Shown: positions 1 to 7,208 of the stretch, piece by piece | Position numbering within the stretch: the stretch's first letter is position 1 | How the letters are laid out: every line of letters starts with the position of its first letter | NCBI GenBank assembly: GCA_903879825.1 | Contig: CAIRND010000211.1 | Coordinates: 1 to 16,451 of the forward strand | Direction: 5' to 3' | From: an uncultured Geobacteraceae bacterium | GTDB lineage: Bacteria > Desulfobacterota > Desulfuromonadia > Geobacterales > Pseudopelobacteraceae | DNA: 16,451 nucleotides | The notes under the pieces: generated by a model | What the model saw: the letters and a program-made list of their open reading frames with translations, nothing else | What the model was told of the DNA's origin: nothing | The model's database searches: none | Made by a program: the position numbers and the translations under genes

Positions 1-1
1 A

Positions 2-301
2 TATAGCTATGAAGATGGTGCACTGTTCGTTTGTCCAGAATGCGCACATGAATGGCCCAAGGCCTCTGCAGATACTTCTGAAATAGCAACTGTTGTCCGT
101 GATGCTTTTGGTAATGAACTAAAAGATGGTGATTCGCTCACTGTTATCAAGGATCTAAAGATTAAGGGTTCGTCTCTGGTTGTTAAAGTTGGGACCAAGG
201 TAAAGAATATTCGTATCGTGCCGGGTGACCATGATATTGATTGCAAAATCGACGGCATTGGTGCAATGCAGCTTAAATCAGAGTTTGTCAAGAAGGCCTG
301 A
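2..301 (+). CDS. yjdM: PhnA/YjdM family zinc-ribbon protein, 5' end cut off
   Basis: The reading frame is open from the window edge to TGA at 299-301, so the first codons are missing. The visible 99 residues match the PhnA/YjdM (formerly alkylphosphonate uptake) family: the second half of the N-terminal zinc ribbon (VCPEC, with the first CxxC pair lying upstream of the window), then the compact C-terminal domain with the hallmark stretches KDLKIKGSS, VKVGTKVKNIR, GDHDIDCKIDG and a LKSEFVKK tail. The tail ends where family members usually end, so the 3' end is complete. The family is widespread and soluble. Despite the phn name its link to phosphonate use is doubtful, and no phosphonate genes are visible here. 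Confident on family, not on function. Confidence 0.9.
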   Translation, partial: YSYEDGALFVCPECAHEWPKASADTSEIATVVRDAFGNELKDGDSLTVIKDLKIKGSSLVVKVGTKVKNIRIVPGDHDIDCKIDGIGAMQLKSEFVKKA

Positions 302-357
302 TTTCTGTTTCAGTATTTAGTTACTTAGTGAATCATTCGACAAAAAGGAGATCGTGT

Positions 358-1122
358 ATGGAACTTTTTCTGGCGACAATAAAGGAAACTGTCAACCCTT
401 CGACTCAACCTGTCGGTGTTAATCTGGTGCGCGATAGTGGGATGATTGAATGTCTTAAAATCAGGATGCGCGGCAAACGATTGACAATCTGTCAGCAGAT
501 TGCTTATAGCCGCATGTACTCCTGGTCAACCTGGACAGACGCCGGAACAAGTCACTGTGTACTTGGAGCCGCCTGCACCGGCATGATAACGCCTCCACCC
601 CGGGTAATGGACGGCACGGTGAATACGGGTGTCTACCAGGAGACGCAGCAGGCAGCTGCTGCCATGCAACAGGCGATGCCACGGGTCTCGTCAAACGTTT
701 CGGGTGTCCTGACTTACCCGCTGTCGCGTCCTTTTCAGGGTTTGACTCCTGATCTTGTCGTGATTTATGTCAACTCTGCTCAGGCAATGCGCTTTGTGCA
801 GGCTTTTCTTTACCAGCAGGGAGGTGAGTTTGTCATGAAGTCATCTGGAGATGCCGGTGTCTGTTCTCGAGCCGTTGCCCAGGTAGCGATAACCGGCGAG
901 CCGACAATTGAAATTCCCTGCATGGGTGACCGGCGATTTGCCATGGCCCAAGATCATGAAATGATGGTTGGCATTCCCTTCGGATGGCTGGAGCGAACAG
1001 CCGTGGGACTTGCGGCAACCCATAAAGCCGGCATCCGCTATCCAATACCATTCCAGATACCATCCGAATGCGAATTGCCGCCAGAATTTATTACCAGTGA
1101 CAATGATGTTGCATTTGTCTGA
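358..1122 (+). CDS. DUF169 family protein
   Basis: A 254-residue soluble protein that I place in DUF169, a family of unknown function found in anaerobic bacteria and archaea. Supporting features are the PVGVNLVRD opening, a mid-protein run reading RPFQGLTPDLVVIYVNSAQAMR (split by small insertions in relatives), the cysteine-rich DAGVCSR and IPCMGDRR segments, and a C-terminal GIPFGWLE block. The start at 358 is chosen because an AAAAAGGAG ribosome site (342-350) lies 7 nt upstream; a longer GTG start at 328 would place that site inside the gene. No signal peptide or membrane segment is seen. Conserved cysteines could hold a metal or a redox group, but that is a guess. It stands 56 bp behind the yjdM-like gene and 45 bp ahead of the methyltransferase-like gene, so co-transcription is possible. 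Confidence 0.75.
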   Translation: MELFLATIKETVNPSTQPVGVNLVRDSGMIECLKIRMRGKRLTICQQIAYSRMYSWSTWTDAGTSHCVLGAACTGMITPPPRVMDGTVNTGVYQETQQAAAAMQQAMPRVSSNVSGVLTYPLSRPFQGLTPDLVVIYVNSAQAMRFVQAFLYQQGGEFVMKSSGDAGVCSRAVAQVAITGEPTIEIPCMGDRRFAMAQDHEMMVGIPFGWLERTAVGLAATHKAGIRYPIPFQIPSECELPPEFITSDNDVAFV

Positions 1123-1167
1123 GGCGATCAAACATGTCTATTCGGCATCATTCGTAACGGGGTACTA

Positions 1168-1656
1168 GTGTCATCTACACCATTATGGAAAGGCCCGCGC
1201 GGCGAGTGGTACCTCGTTGTACAGGCATTCTTGTTTACGCTGCTGATATTTGGGCCGCACTCGTGCTGCGGCATGCCGGCATGGGGTGGTTCATATGGAG
1301 TGATGGCCTCTTGGGGAGGTGCCATTCTGTTTGGTGCGGGTACTCTTCTTGCCGCAGTCGGCGTATGGAATCTTGGCAGGAATCTTACTCCGCTGCCCTG
1401 CCCGAAAGAACATGCGCAGCTGATTGTCTCAGGTGCATACCGGATCGTGCGACACCCGATTTATAGCGGCATATTATTCATGGCTTTTGGCTGGGGGTTG
1501 TGGCTGAACAGCTGGCTGACCGTCGGGTATGCGTTGCTGCTCTTTGCCTTCTTTGATATCAAATCGCGCTATGAAGAACGTTTGCTGGTGGAAAAATTTA
1601 AAGAGTATACGTCATATCGGATGCGAGTCAGGAAATTAATTCCATTCCTTTACTGA
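1168..1656 (+). CDS. Isoprenylcysteine carboxyl methyltransferase-like integral membrane protein
   Basis: 162 residues, mostly hydrophobic, with about four predicted membrane segments (roughly residues 15-34, 43-64, 99-113 and 114-130). The block LIVSGAYRIVRHPIYSG followed by an RYEERLLVEKF...YTSYR C-terminal segment is the signature of the ICMT/PEMT-like methyltransferase superfamily, where the RHPxY and E-E positions contact S-adenosylmethionine. Bacterial members are usually orphan proteins whose substrate (lipid, isoprenoid or small thiol) is unknown, so no substrate is assigned. The GTG start at 1168 is preceded by a weak purine stretch (AACGGGG, 1156-1162). An unusual HSCCGMP segment near residue 31 puts two cysteines at the end of the first membrane helix. 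It is followed by the thiamine operon promoter region, and no terminator hairpin is apparent after its stop. Confidence 0.75.
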   Translation: MSSTPLWKGPRGEWYLVVQAFLFTLLIFGPHSCCGMPAWGGSYGVMASWGGAILFGAGTLLAAVGVWNLGRNLTPLPCPKEHAQLIVSGAYRIVRHPIYSGILFMAFGWGLWLNSWLTVGYALLLFAFFDIKSRYEERLLVEKFKEYTSYRMRVRKLIPFLY

Positions 1657-1713
1657 GATTCATTGTGCGTTTTTTGTTGAGTTTTTAACTGTAGGAAATA
1701 CCTGTAGTACCGA

Positions 1714-1742
1714 TTGACATTGCTGCCTCATTGCAGTAGTGT
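1714..1742 (+). promoter_or_regulatory. Likely sigma-70 promoter of the thiamine operon
   Basis: A perfect -35 element TTGACA at 1714-1719 is followed, after a 17-nt spacer, by a weak -10 TAGTGT at 1737-1742. Transcription would start near 1749, just ahead of the riboswitch P1 strand at 1753, which is exactly where a riboswitch leader should begin. Inferred from spacing and position only. Confidence 0.55.
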
Positions 1743-1752
1743 ACCAATCTAA

Positions 1753-1870
1753 CAAGGCCCTGGGGGAGTTCATCAGAACTGAGATCTGCCTGCCCGTAAC
1801 TGTAACCGGTTTGGACAGCGGGAACCCTTTGCACCTGACCCGGGTAATTCCGGCGTAGGAAAGCGGCTTG
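1753..1870 (+). promoter_or_regulatory. TPP (thiamine pyrophosphate) riboswitch, Thi-box aptamer
   Basis: The conserved Thi-box core is present: GGGGG at 1762-1766, CTGAGA at 1779-1784, and the 3' half ACCCTTTGCACCTGA followed by CCGGGTAATTCCGG and GCGTAGGAAAG. P1 is formed by CAAG(G)CC at 1753-1759 with GGCTTG at 1865-1870. An accessory stem (CCCG 1793-1796 with CGGG 1819-1822, plus CTGT/ACAG inside) sits in the variable arm between the two conserved halves. This element senses thiamine pyrophosphate in the nascent RNA. It lies directly upstream of thiED-thiC, the expected target. Downstream bases form an antiterminator/terminator pair, annotated separately. Confidence 0.93.
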
Positions 1871-1891
1871 CGGGATGCACCTTTTATCCAG

Positions 1892-1926
1892 CCGCCTGAT
1901 GTTGTATCAATCAGTGCGGTTTTTTT
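1892..1926 (+). terminator. Riboswitch-controlled intrinsic terminator and competing antiterminator
   Basis: The terminator stem is CCGCCTGAT (1892-1900) with ATCAG-T-GCGG (1910-1919, one bulged T), a 9-nt loop, then seven T residues at 1920-1926. An alternative antiterminator pairs GCGGCT (1863-1868) and GGAT (1873-1876) with the contiguous 3' strand ATCC-AGCCGC (1886-1895). The antiterminator uses bases of the riboswitch P1 3' strand on one side and of the terminator 5' arm on the other, so the three structures exclude each other in the order expected for an OFF switch: TPP bound gives P1 plus terminator, TPP free gives antiterminator. Seen directly as base complementarity; the mechanism follows from known TPP switches. 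Confidence 0.88.
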
Positions 1927-1969
1927 GTTAATGACAGTTTCCTGCTTTTCAGCGCCGAGGAACAGCTTT

Positions 1970-3463
1970 GTGAGTGATACCAGACCATTTCGACTTGTTG
2001 TAAACAAGGTTTCCCGGTTGCCTGATATTTCAGGAGTCTATCTGATTACCGATCAGGGGATTGACCTTGTTGCTAGAGTCTGTCAGGCACTTCGAGGTGG
2101 CGTTTCAGCGCTGCAGTATCGTGCCAAGGGTGCGGATTACCGAGAACGTCTCGCGGTGGGCAACGAGTTGAAACGTCTCTGTTCCCGTTTTGGGGTCACA
2201 TTCATCGTCAACGATGATGTTCAGCTTGCAAAAGAGCTTGATGCTGATGGCGTGCATCTGGGGCAGGATGATGGTGACATCGACACCGCCCGGACGCAGC
2301 TTGGTTCGAATAAAATAATTGGCAAGTCCACTCACAATCTCGAAGAAGCGATTCGTGCAGAGCATGATGGTGCCGACTATATTGGTTTCGGTGCGATATA
2401 CCCGACCGGGAGCAAAGTCGTTTCACATTTGCCCGGAGTTGAAGGGCTAAAATCAGTCCGTGACAAGATACATATCCCGATTGTTGCTATTGGTGGCTTG
2501 TCGAGCGCTAACGCCTGCCGGGTGATCGAGGCTGGTGCGAATGCTCTGGCGGTTATTTCATCGGTACTTTCACATCCGCGGCCCGAAATAGCGGCAGCAG
2601 AACTTTTATTGCTTTTTAATCGCGTTCGTCCTTTTCCCCGTGGTGCCGTGTTAACCATTGCCGGAAGCGATTCAGGTGGCGGCGCCGGTATTCAGGCAGA
2701 TATAAAAACAATTTCGCTGCTTGGGAGCTATGCTGCCACAGTACTAACCGCTCTGACCGCTCAGAATACCTGCGGAGTTTCTTCTATACATGGCTTGCCA
2801 TCGAGTTTTGTCTGTGATCAGCTTGACGCCGTGTTATCTGATATTCCTATTGATGTCATAAAAACCGGAATGCTCCACACTCCAGCCATAATATCGGCTT
2901 TGGCGGAACGTCTCGGGGATCGTAAGGTAATCATCCCAATGGTGATCGATCCGGTTATGGTTGCCAAAGGCGGCGCTGCGCTGCTTGAACGTGAAGCAGT
3001 TCAGGTCTTTTGTGATCAACTGTTGCCGATGGCTTACCTGTTGACTCCCAATGTCCCTGAAGCAGAACGTCTCCTGGGACGATCAATAAAAAACGATTCG
3101 GATATGGAGCGTGCCGCCAGTGAACTGCACACAATGGGTGCAGCCAACGTCCTGATCAAGGGGGGACATATGACCGGTCGTCTCTCCACCGATATTCTTT
3201 TTGACGGCACCCAGTGTCATCATTTTAGTTCCGAACGCATTTTTACCAGTAATACTCACGGTACCGGTTGCAGCTACGCATCTGCCATTGCTGCCCTGCT
3301 TGCCCAGGGAGAACCGCTGCTAAAGTCTATTGAACGGTCAAAGGCATTTATCGGTACCGCTATACGCACCGCCCGATCGCTTGGAAAAGGGCACAGTCCG
3401 GTTAACCACTTTCAGGCAGCACATGAACTGCTGCACTCTTCATCGCCACTATTAAAGGATTAA
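1970..3463 (+). CDS. thiED: Bifunctional thiamine-phosphate synthase / HMP(-P) kinase (ThiE-ThiD fusion)
   Basis: About 497 residues carrying two thiamine enzymes in one chain. Residues about 18-205 are ThiE, which joins HMP-PP to thiazole phosphate: QYRAKGADYRERL, FIVNDDVQLAKELDADGVHLGQDD (split in relatives), IGKSTHN, GAIYPTGSK and VAIGGLSSANA. Residues about 222-490 are ThiD, which phosphorylates HMP and HMP-P: TIAGSDSGGGAGIQAD, VIDPVMVAKGG, LTPNVPEAE, LIKGGH and the anion-hole NTHGTGCSYASA. The frame is open from a TTG at 1868, but that codon lies inside the riboswitch, and the ATG at 1931 directly follows the terminator without a ribosome site. GTG at 1970 with GAGGA at 1957-1961 is preferred. 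Only 4 nt separate its stop from thiC, whose ribosome site lies in its last codons. TPP-regulated at the transcript level. Confidence 0.93.
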   Translation: MSDTRPFRLVVNKVSRLPDISGVYLITDQGIDLVARVCQALRGGVSALQYRAKGADYRERLAVGNELKRLCSRFGVTFIVNDDVQLAKELDADGVHLGQDDGDIDTARTQLGSNKIIGKSTHNLEEAIRAEHDGADYIGFGAIYPTGSKVVSHLPGVEGLKSVRDKIHIPIVAIGGLSSANACRVIEAGANALAVISSVLSHPRPEIAAAELLLLFNRVRPFPRGAVLTIAGSDSGGGAGIQADIKTISLLGSYAATVLTALTAQNTCGVSSIHGLPSSFVCDQLDAVLSDIPIDVIKTGMLHTPAIISALAERLGDRKVIIPMVIDPVMVAKGGAALLEREAVQVFCDQLLPMAYLLTPNVPEAERLLGRSIKNDSDMERAASELHTMGAANVLIKGGHMTGRLSTDILFDGTQCHHFSSERIFTSNTHGTGCSYASAIAALLAQGEPLLKSIERSKAFIGTAIRTARSLGKGHSPVNHFQAAHELLHSSSPLLKD

Positions 3464-3467
3464 ACAC

Positions 3468-4754
3468 ATGACTCAGCTTGAATATGCCCGCAGAGGTCTC
3501 GTTACCGAAAAAATGCGCATTGCCGCAGCAGCAGAAGGCCTCCCTCCTGAATTTATCCGTGACGGTATCGCCGCCGGTAACATTGTAATCTGCCATAATA
3601 TCAAGCATGCCAATGGTACCCCGCTTGCGGTAGGAGCCGGACTGCGTACCAAAGTTAATGCCAACATCGGCTCTTCATCCGATGATACCGATATGGAAAA
3701 AGAATTGGAAAAAGCCCGCGTGGCGGTCAAATATGGTGCTGATGCCATAATGGACCTTTCCACCGGTGGTCCGGTAGACGAAATCAGAAAGGCGATCATC
3801 GCTGAGACAAATGCCTGTATCGGCAGTGTCCCACTTTATCAGGCCGCTCTGGATGCGGTACGGGTCAAGAACAAAGCCATCGTGGATATGACGGTAGATG
3901 ACATCTTTGCCGGTATAATCAAACATGCGGAAGATGGCGTCGATTTTATTACGGTCCACTGTGGCGTGACACGCGGGACAGTTGAACGGATGAAAAACGA
4001 AGGGCGCATTATGGATGTTGTCTCGCGCGGCGGGGCCTTTACCATTGAATGGATGAGCTACAATAATAAAGAAAATCCGCTCTTTGAACATTTTGACAAA
4101 CTGCTTGAAATTACCAAAGAGTACGACATGACCCTCTCACTTGGTGATGGTTTCCGTCCTGGTTGCCTTGCCGACGCTACCGACCGTGCCCAAATTCATG
4201 AGCTGATCCTGCTGGGTGAGTTGACGCAGCGAGCTCAGGAGGCCGGCGTTCAGGTTATGATCGAAGGACCGGGACATGTGCCGCTCAATCAGATTCAAAC
4301 CAACATCCAGTTGCAAAAACGTCTGTGCCACGGCGCTCCTTTTTATGTTCTAGGGCCGCTTGTTACTGATATTGCACCGGGGTACGACCATATTACCTGT
4401 GCCATCGGCGGTGCCATCGCTGCTGCAGCCGGAGCAGACTTTCTCTGCTATGTGACCCCATCTGAACACCTCTGCCTGCCGAATGTGCAAGATGTTCGTG
4501 ATGGCGTTATTGCAACCCGTATCGCCGCTCATGCAGCAGATATCGCCAAGGGTGTCAAAGGGGCTATGGCCAAGGATATTGCCATGGCAAAATGCCGGAA
4601 AAAACTGGACTGGGAAGGTCAGTTTGCCTTGGCGATGGATCCGGATAAGGCCCGTGAATACCGGGCTAATTCACCGGTATCTGATCATGGCGCCTGTACA
4701 ATGTGTGGGGAATTTTGCGCCTATAAACTGATGGATGATGCGATGAAGAGATAA
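3468..4754 (+). CDS. thiC: Phosphomethylpyrimidine synthase ThiC (short, anaerobe-type)
   Basis: 428 residues. ThiC is a radical-SAM enzyme that rearranges aminoimidazole ribotide into HMP-P, the substrate of the ThiD half encoded just upstream. Visible family blocks include GTPLAVGAGLRTKVNANIG, DAIMDLSTGG, VDFITVHCGV, LSLGDGFRPGC, MIEGPGHVPLN, GPLVTDIAPGYDHI and FLCYVTPSEHLCLP. The C-terminal cluster motif is CTMCGEFC (Cys410, 413, 417), spaced CX2CX3C, one residue shorter than the CX2CX4C of the E. coli type. It lacks the long N-terminal extension of proteobacterial/plant ThiC. ATG at 3468 has AAAGGA at 3454-3459. The paralogue BzaF (5-hydroxybenzimidazole synthase) is similar and occurs in this lineage; the TPP riboswitch and thiED partner favour ThiC. 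Confidence 0.92.
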   Translation: MTQLEYARRGLVTEKMRIAAAAEGLPPEFIRDGIAAGNIVICHNIKHANGTPLAVGAGLRTKVNANIGSSSDDTDMEKELEKARVAVKYGADAIMDLSTGGPVDEIRKAIIAETNACIGSVPLYQAALDAVRVKNKAIVDMTVDDIFAGIIKHAEDGVDFITVHCGVTRGTVERMKNEGRIMDVVSRGGAFTIEWMSYNNKENPLFEHFDKLLEITKEYDMTLSLGDGFRPGCLADATDRAQIHELILLGELTQRAQEAGVQVMIEGPGHVPLNQIQTNIQLQKRLCHGAPFYVLGPLVTDIAPGYDHITCAIGGAIAAAAGADFLCYVTPSEHLCLPNVQDVRDGVIATRIAAHAADIAKGVKGAMAKDIAMAKCRKKLDWEGQFALAMDPDKAREYRANSPVSDHGACTMCGEFCAYKLMDDAMKR

Positions 4755-4778
4755 CGGTATATCTGACGTAACGTACGT

Positions 4779-4822
4779 AAAAAAAGACCTCCCGAGCGTT
4801 TGAAAGCCGGGAGGTCTTTTTT
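4779..4822. terminator. Bidirectional intrinsic terminator between thiC and the DUF1015 gene
   Basis: Arms AAAAAAGACCTCCCG (4780-4794) and CGGGAGGTCTTTTTT (4808-4822) are perfect reverse complements around a 13-nt loop. The A-run on one side and T-run on the other make it work for both convergent transcripts: thiC from the left and the DUF1015 gene from the right. Confidence 0.93.
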
Positions 4823-4843
4823 GTTTGCAGCGTACGTTGATGG

Positions 4844-6085
4844 TCAGGAAAGCAGATGCACAAACAGTCCGCTGCGCAGCTTCGGTTCGAACCAGGTGGA
4901 TTTTGGAGGCATAATCTGATCCTGATCAGCCAGCTCAATCAGTTCACGGATGGAGGTTGGATGGAGGGCAAACGCCACAGCATACTCGCCGGAATCGACC
5001 AGTTTGATCAGTTCATCGTTACCGCGAATACCTCCAACGAAGTGGATTCTTTGATCGGTCCGTGGATTGTGAATGCCGAGCAGCGGAGATAAGAGTGAGT
5101 TCTGTAAAATTGAAACATCCAGTCTACTGACGGTGTCCTTCTCGTTAATGATGGTCGGCCGCGCATGAAGGTGATACCAATTGCCGTCAAGATACATGCC
5201 GAAGTGGTGGCGCTCTGCCGGAATGACAGGAGTGGACGAAGGATGTATCTCAAAGCAGCTTTCTACCTGGGCCATAAACTCGGCAATGGTGCGGCCGTTC
5301 AGATCTTTTACCGTTCGGTTATATGGCATGATGTTGAGCTGGTTTTCGGGGAATACGACCGTCAGAAATGAATTATACTCCTCGTTTCCGTTATGGCCGG
5401 GGTTGTTGTCGCGGCGCAGTTCTCGTACGCGCCCCGCAGCAGCGCTGCGATGATGCCCATCTGCGACGTAGAGTTTTGGAATGGCAGCAAACAGGACAAT
5501 CAGGCGGTCAATCAGAGTCTGGTCAGCAATTATCCAGGCGGTGTGGCCGACCCCATCATCAGAGATAAAATCATATTCCGGCGGGCCGTTGGTAACTCCT
5601 TCGATTATTCCTTCCACTTCAGCGCAGGAACGGGACAAATAGAATACCGGCTCATCGTTGGCATCGAGATAGTCAATATGTTTGACCCGGTCTTCTTCCT
5701 TGTCGGCCCGGGTGTGCTCATGCTTCTTGATGATACCAGACTGATAGTCGTCAACACTGGCACATACCACCAGACCGGTTTGGCTGATAGAACCCATTCG
5801 CTGACGATAGACGTAGAAGCAGTTGCAATCGTCCTGTGTTAAAACTCCTCGTTGGATAAATGCTTCCAGATTCTGCTTCCCCTGCAGATATACGGATTCA
5901 TCATGCGGGTCAACTTCAGATGCGAGGCTGATCTCAGGACGGGAAATATGCAGAAAGCTGTTCGGGTTGCCGGCCGCCATGGCGCACGCCTCTTCAACGT
6001 TCATCACGTCGTAGGGAAGGGCGGAAACTTTTTCGACCAGTTTTTTTGGTGGGCGTAACGCCCGGAATGGTTTAATGATTGCCAT
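4844..6085 (-). CDS. DUF1015 family protein
   Basis: 413 residues, soluble, matching DUF1015 (PF06245) from end to end: an IIKPFRALRP opening, ALPYDVMNVEEA, NPNSFLHISRPEI, the KKHEHTRADKEEDR block and KLYVADGHHRSAAA (Asp209-Gly-His-His-Arg213). The family has no settled activity. The DGHHR motif resembles the catalytic motif of ParB-like/SerK serine kinases, and I recall links to serine or phosphoserine metabolism in other bacteria, but I cannot verify this here and no ser genes are adjacent. A GAGGAGAG ribosome site lies about 10 nt before the ATG. It is the second gene of a minus-strand pair, 28 bp behind the SPOR-NlpC/P60 gene, and ends at the shared bidirectional terminator. Family call firm; function open. 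Confidence 0.9.
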   Translation of the reverse strand: MAIIKPFRALRPPKKLVEKVSALPYDVMNVEEACAMAAGNPNSFLHISRPEISLASEVDPHDESVYLQGKQNLEAFIQRGVLTQDDCNCFYVYRQRMGSISQTGLVVCASVDDYQSGIIKKHEHTRADKEEDRVKHIDYLDANDEPVFYLSRSCAEVEGIIEGVTNGPPEYDFISDDGVGHTAWIIADQTLIDRLIVLFAAIPKLYVADGHHRSAAAGRVRELRRDNNPGHNGNEEYNSFLTVVFPENQLNIMPYNRTVKDLNGRTIAEFMAQVESCFEIHPSSTPVIPAERHHFGMYLDGNWYHLHARPTIINEKDTVSRLDVSILQNSLLSPLLGIHNPRTDQRIHFVGGIRGNDELIKLVDSGEYAVAFALHPTSIRELIELADQDQIMPPKSTWFEPKLRSGLFVHLLS

Positions 6086-6113
6086 ATCAACATCTCTCCT
6101 CTAAACGGTGCCC

Positions 6114-6941
6114 CTAAAAGTACCTTCGTGCTCCGACAAAACGCTTTTCAAAATAGCTTTCGTTGACCGCTGTCACGCGGATTTCTTCTCCCCGGCGTGG
6201 TGCATGGACAAACTTGCCCTCACCGACATAAATGCCGACATGGCTGATGGTAGTGGCTGATGCGCCAAAGAATACCAGATCGCCATCTTTCAGATCGTCT
6301 TTCGTAATCAAGTCTCCGGCTTTGAACTGGTCGCGTGACGTACGTGGAATACTGAGTCCGCACAGGTTGTAGACTGCCCGCACAAAACCGCTGCAATCCA
6401 TGCCCTCTACCACGTTGTCACCACCCCATCGGTAGGGGATGCCGACGAAGCGTTCAGCCGTACGAGCGGCGATTGAGCCCATATCCTTATTGTCTTTAGC
6501 CGGTTTTGGGGCTGGCTTTTCAACAGTCTCTTTCGGGATGACCGGTTGGAGCGATGGGGGCGGGTTCCGGATTTCGTCAGATGGTTTTTTTTGCCATCCC
6601 GGCCCTTTTAATTGGCTGAAGACAACTTCGTTGGGTGGGGCGATATAATAGCTGTCAATCATTCTATCCGACACCAGTCGTTTTGCCACAACCCGTGCTT
6701 TTTCTTTAGTGGGGAAATCACCGAAGCGAACGGCGTACACACCATTGTCTTTGCGGAAATAGAATGCTTCAATCCCTTTTGACTGAAGCATGGCGGTAAA
6801 CCGCTCGGCATTTTTTACATCGGCAAATGCACCCATCTGAATGGCATGACCAAGTCTGGTGATACCGTCAGATTTGGCCGCATGAGCGGTAAAAGTGCTT
6901 AAACAGAGAAACAGTAATGTCAATTGTATGCGAAAAATCAT
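6114..6941 (-). CDS. Secreted SPOR-domain NlpC/P60 cell-wall peptidase
   Basis: 275 residues. A classic Sec signal peptide (FRIQLTLLFLCLSTFTAHA-A, cleavage near residue 21) sends it to the periplasm. Residues about 30-102 form a SPOR domain (AIQMGAFADVKNAERF ... YAVRFGDFPTKEKA), which in other proteins binds denuded glycan strands at division sites. A Pro/Lys-rich linker (about 115-150) leads to an NlpC/P60 domain with the catalytic triad Cys183 (MDCSGFV), His234 (SHVGIYVG) and His246 (FVHAP). Such enzymes cut gamma-D-Glu-diaminopimelate bonds in peptidoglycan stems. The combination suggests a septal or growth-zone endopeptidase. The ATG at 6941 has only a weak upstream purine signal. Probably the promoter-proximal gene of a two-gene unit with DUF1015. 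Confidence 0.92.
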   Translation of the reverse strand: MIFRIQLTLLFLCLSTFTAHAAKSDGITRLGHAIQMGAFADVKNAERFTAMLQSKGIEAFYFRKDNGVYAVRFGDFPTKEKARVVAKRLVSDRMIDSYYIAPPNEVVFSQLKGPGWQKKPSDEIRNPPPSLQPVIPKETVEKPAPKPAKDNKDMGSIAARTAERFVGIPYRWGGDNVVEGMDCSGFVRAVYNLCGLSIPRTSRDQFKAGDLITKDDLKDGDLVFFGASATTISHVGIYVGEGKFVHAPRRGEEIRVTAVNESYFEKRFVGARRYF

Positions 6942-7058
6942 AGGGCGCCAATGTGTGACAAAGTGGAGTCTATAAGTTGAAATGAAACAGAGTCGAGATA
7001 CTATCCGTAATTGAGGCGGTGGTAAACATAAATTTACCCGTGAAGTGCCTTTATGACA

Positions 7059-7088
7059 TTGACATCGGTCACACTTATGGGGTACTTT
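7059..7088 (+). promoter_or_regulatory. Possible promoter for the tRNA region
   Basis: TTGACA at 7059-7064 is a perfect -35, but the best -10 with acceptable spacing is TACTTT (7083-7088, 18-nt spacer), only 3 of 6 matches. If used, the transcript would start near 7095 and cover both tRNA-like segments, the hairpin and tRNA-Thr. The remainder of 6942-7130 shows no gene; the promoter of the divergent peptidase gene presumably also lies there. Confidence 0.3.
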
Positions 7089-7130
7089 CTCGTCCTGGAA
7101 AAGTGCACTCGTGCCTGGATTGTACGTCGT

Positions 7131-7208
7131 GCCATTTTAGCTTAGTTGGTAGAGTTGCTGATAAGTAATGATAATGACAGAGTTATCGTCTGTAGCGTAA
7201 AACGCCCA
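7131..7208 (+). pseudogene. Degenerate tRNA-Thr-like sequence
   Basis: The first 24 nt follow tRNA layout exactly: acceptor strand GCCATTT, TA at positions 8-9, and D-arm GCTT-AGTTGGTA-GAG. An anticodon-like arm GCTGA-TAAGTAA-TGATA follows; its loop would place AGT (Thr) at 34-36 but has A instead of the invariant U33, and the stem mispairs. Next come a 5-bp T-arm-like stem ACAGA/TCTGT (7177-7181/7189-7193) with a 7-nt loop that is not TTCRA, extra bases, and AAAACGC-CCA, which pairs with the acceptor at 5 of 7 positions. The flanking bases and 5' end resemble those of the intact tRNA-Thr at 7299, so an eroded duplicate is the simplest reading. It could instead be a structured non-tRNA RNA. 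Confidence 0.5.

Noticed and set aside
5393..5842. A 149-codon open frame on the plus strand opposite the DUF1015 gene
   Set aside because: The minus-strand DUF1015 protein is conserved over the same bases, and the plus-strand frame lacks a ribosome site and any domain.
6942..7130. Search for a c-di-GMP (GEMM) riboswitch, common in this lineage, in the long spacer
   Set aside because: Neither the CACGGCAAACC-like nor the GCAAAGCC-like core is present.
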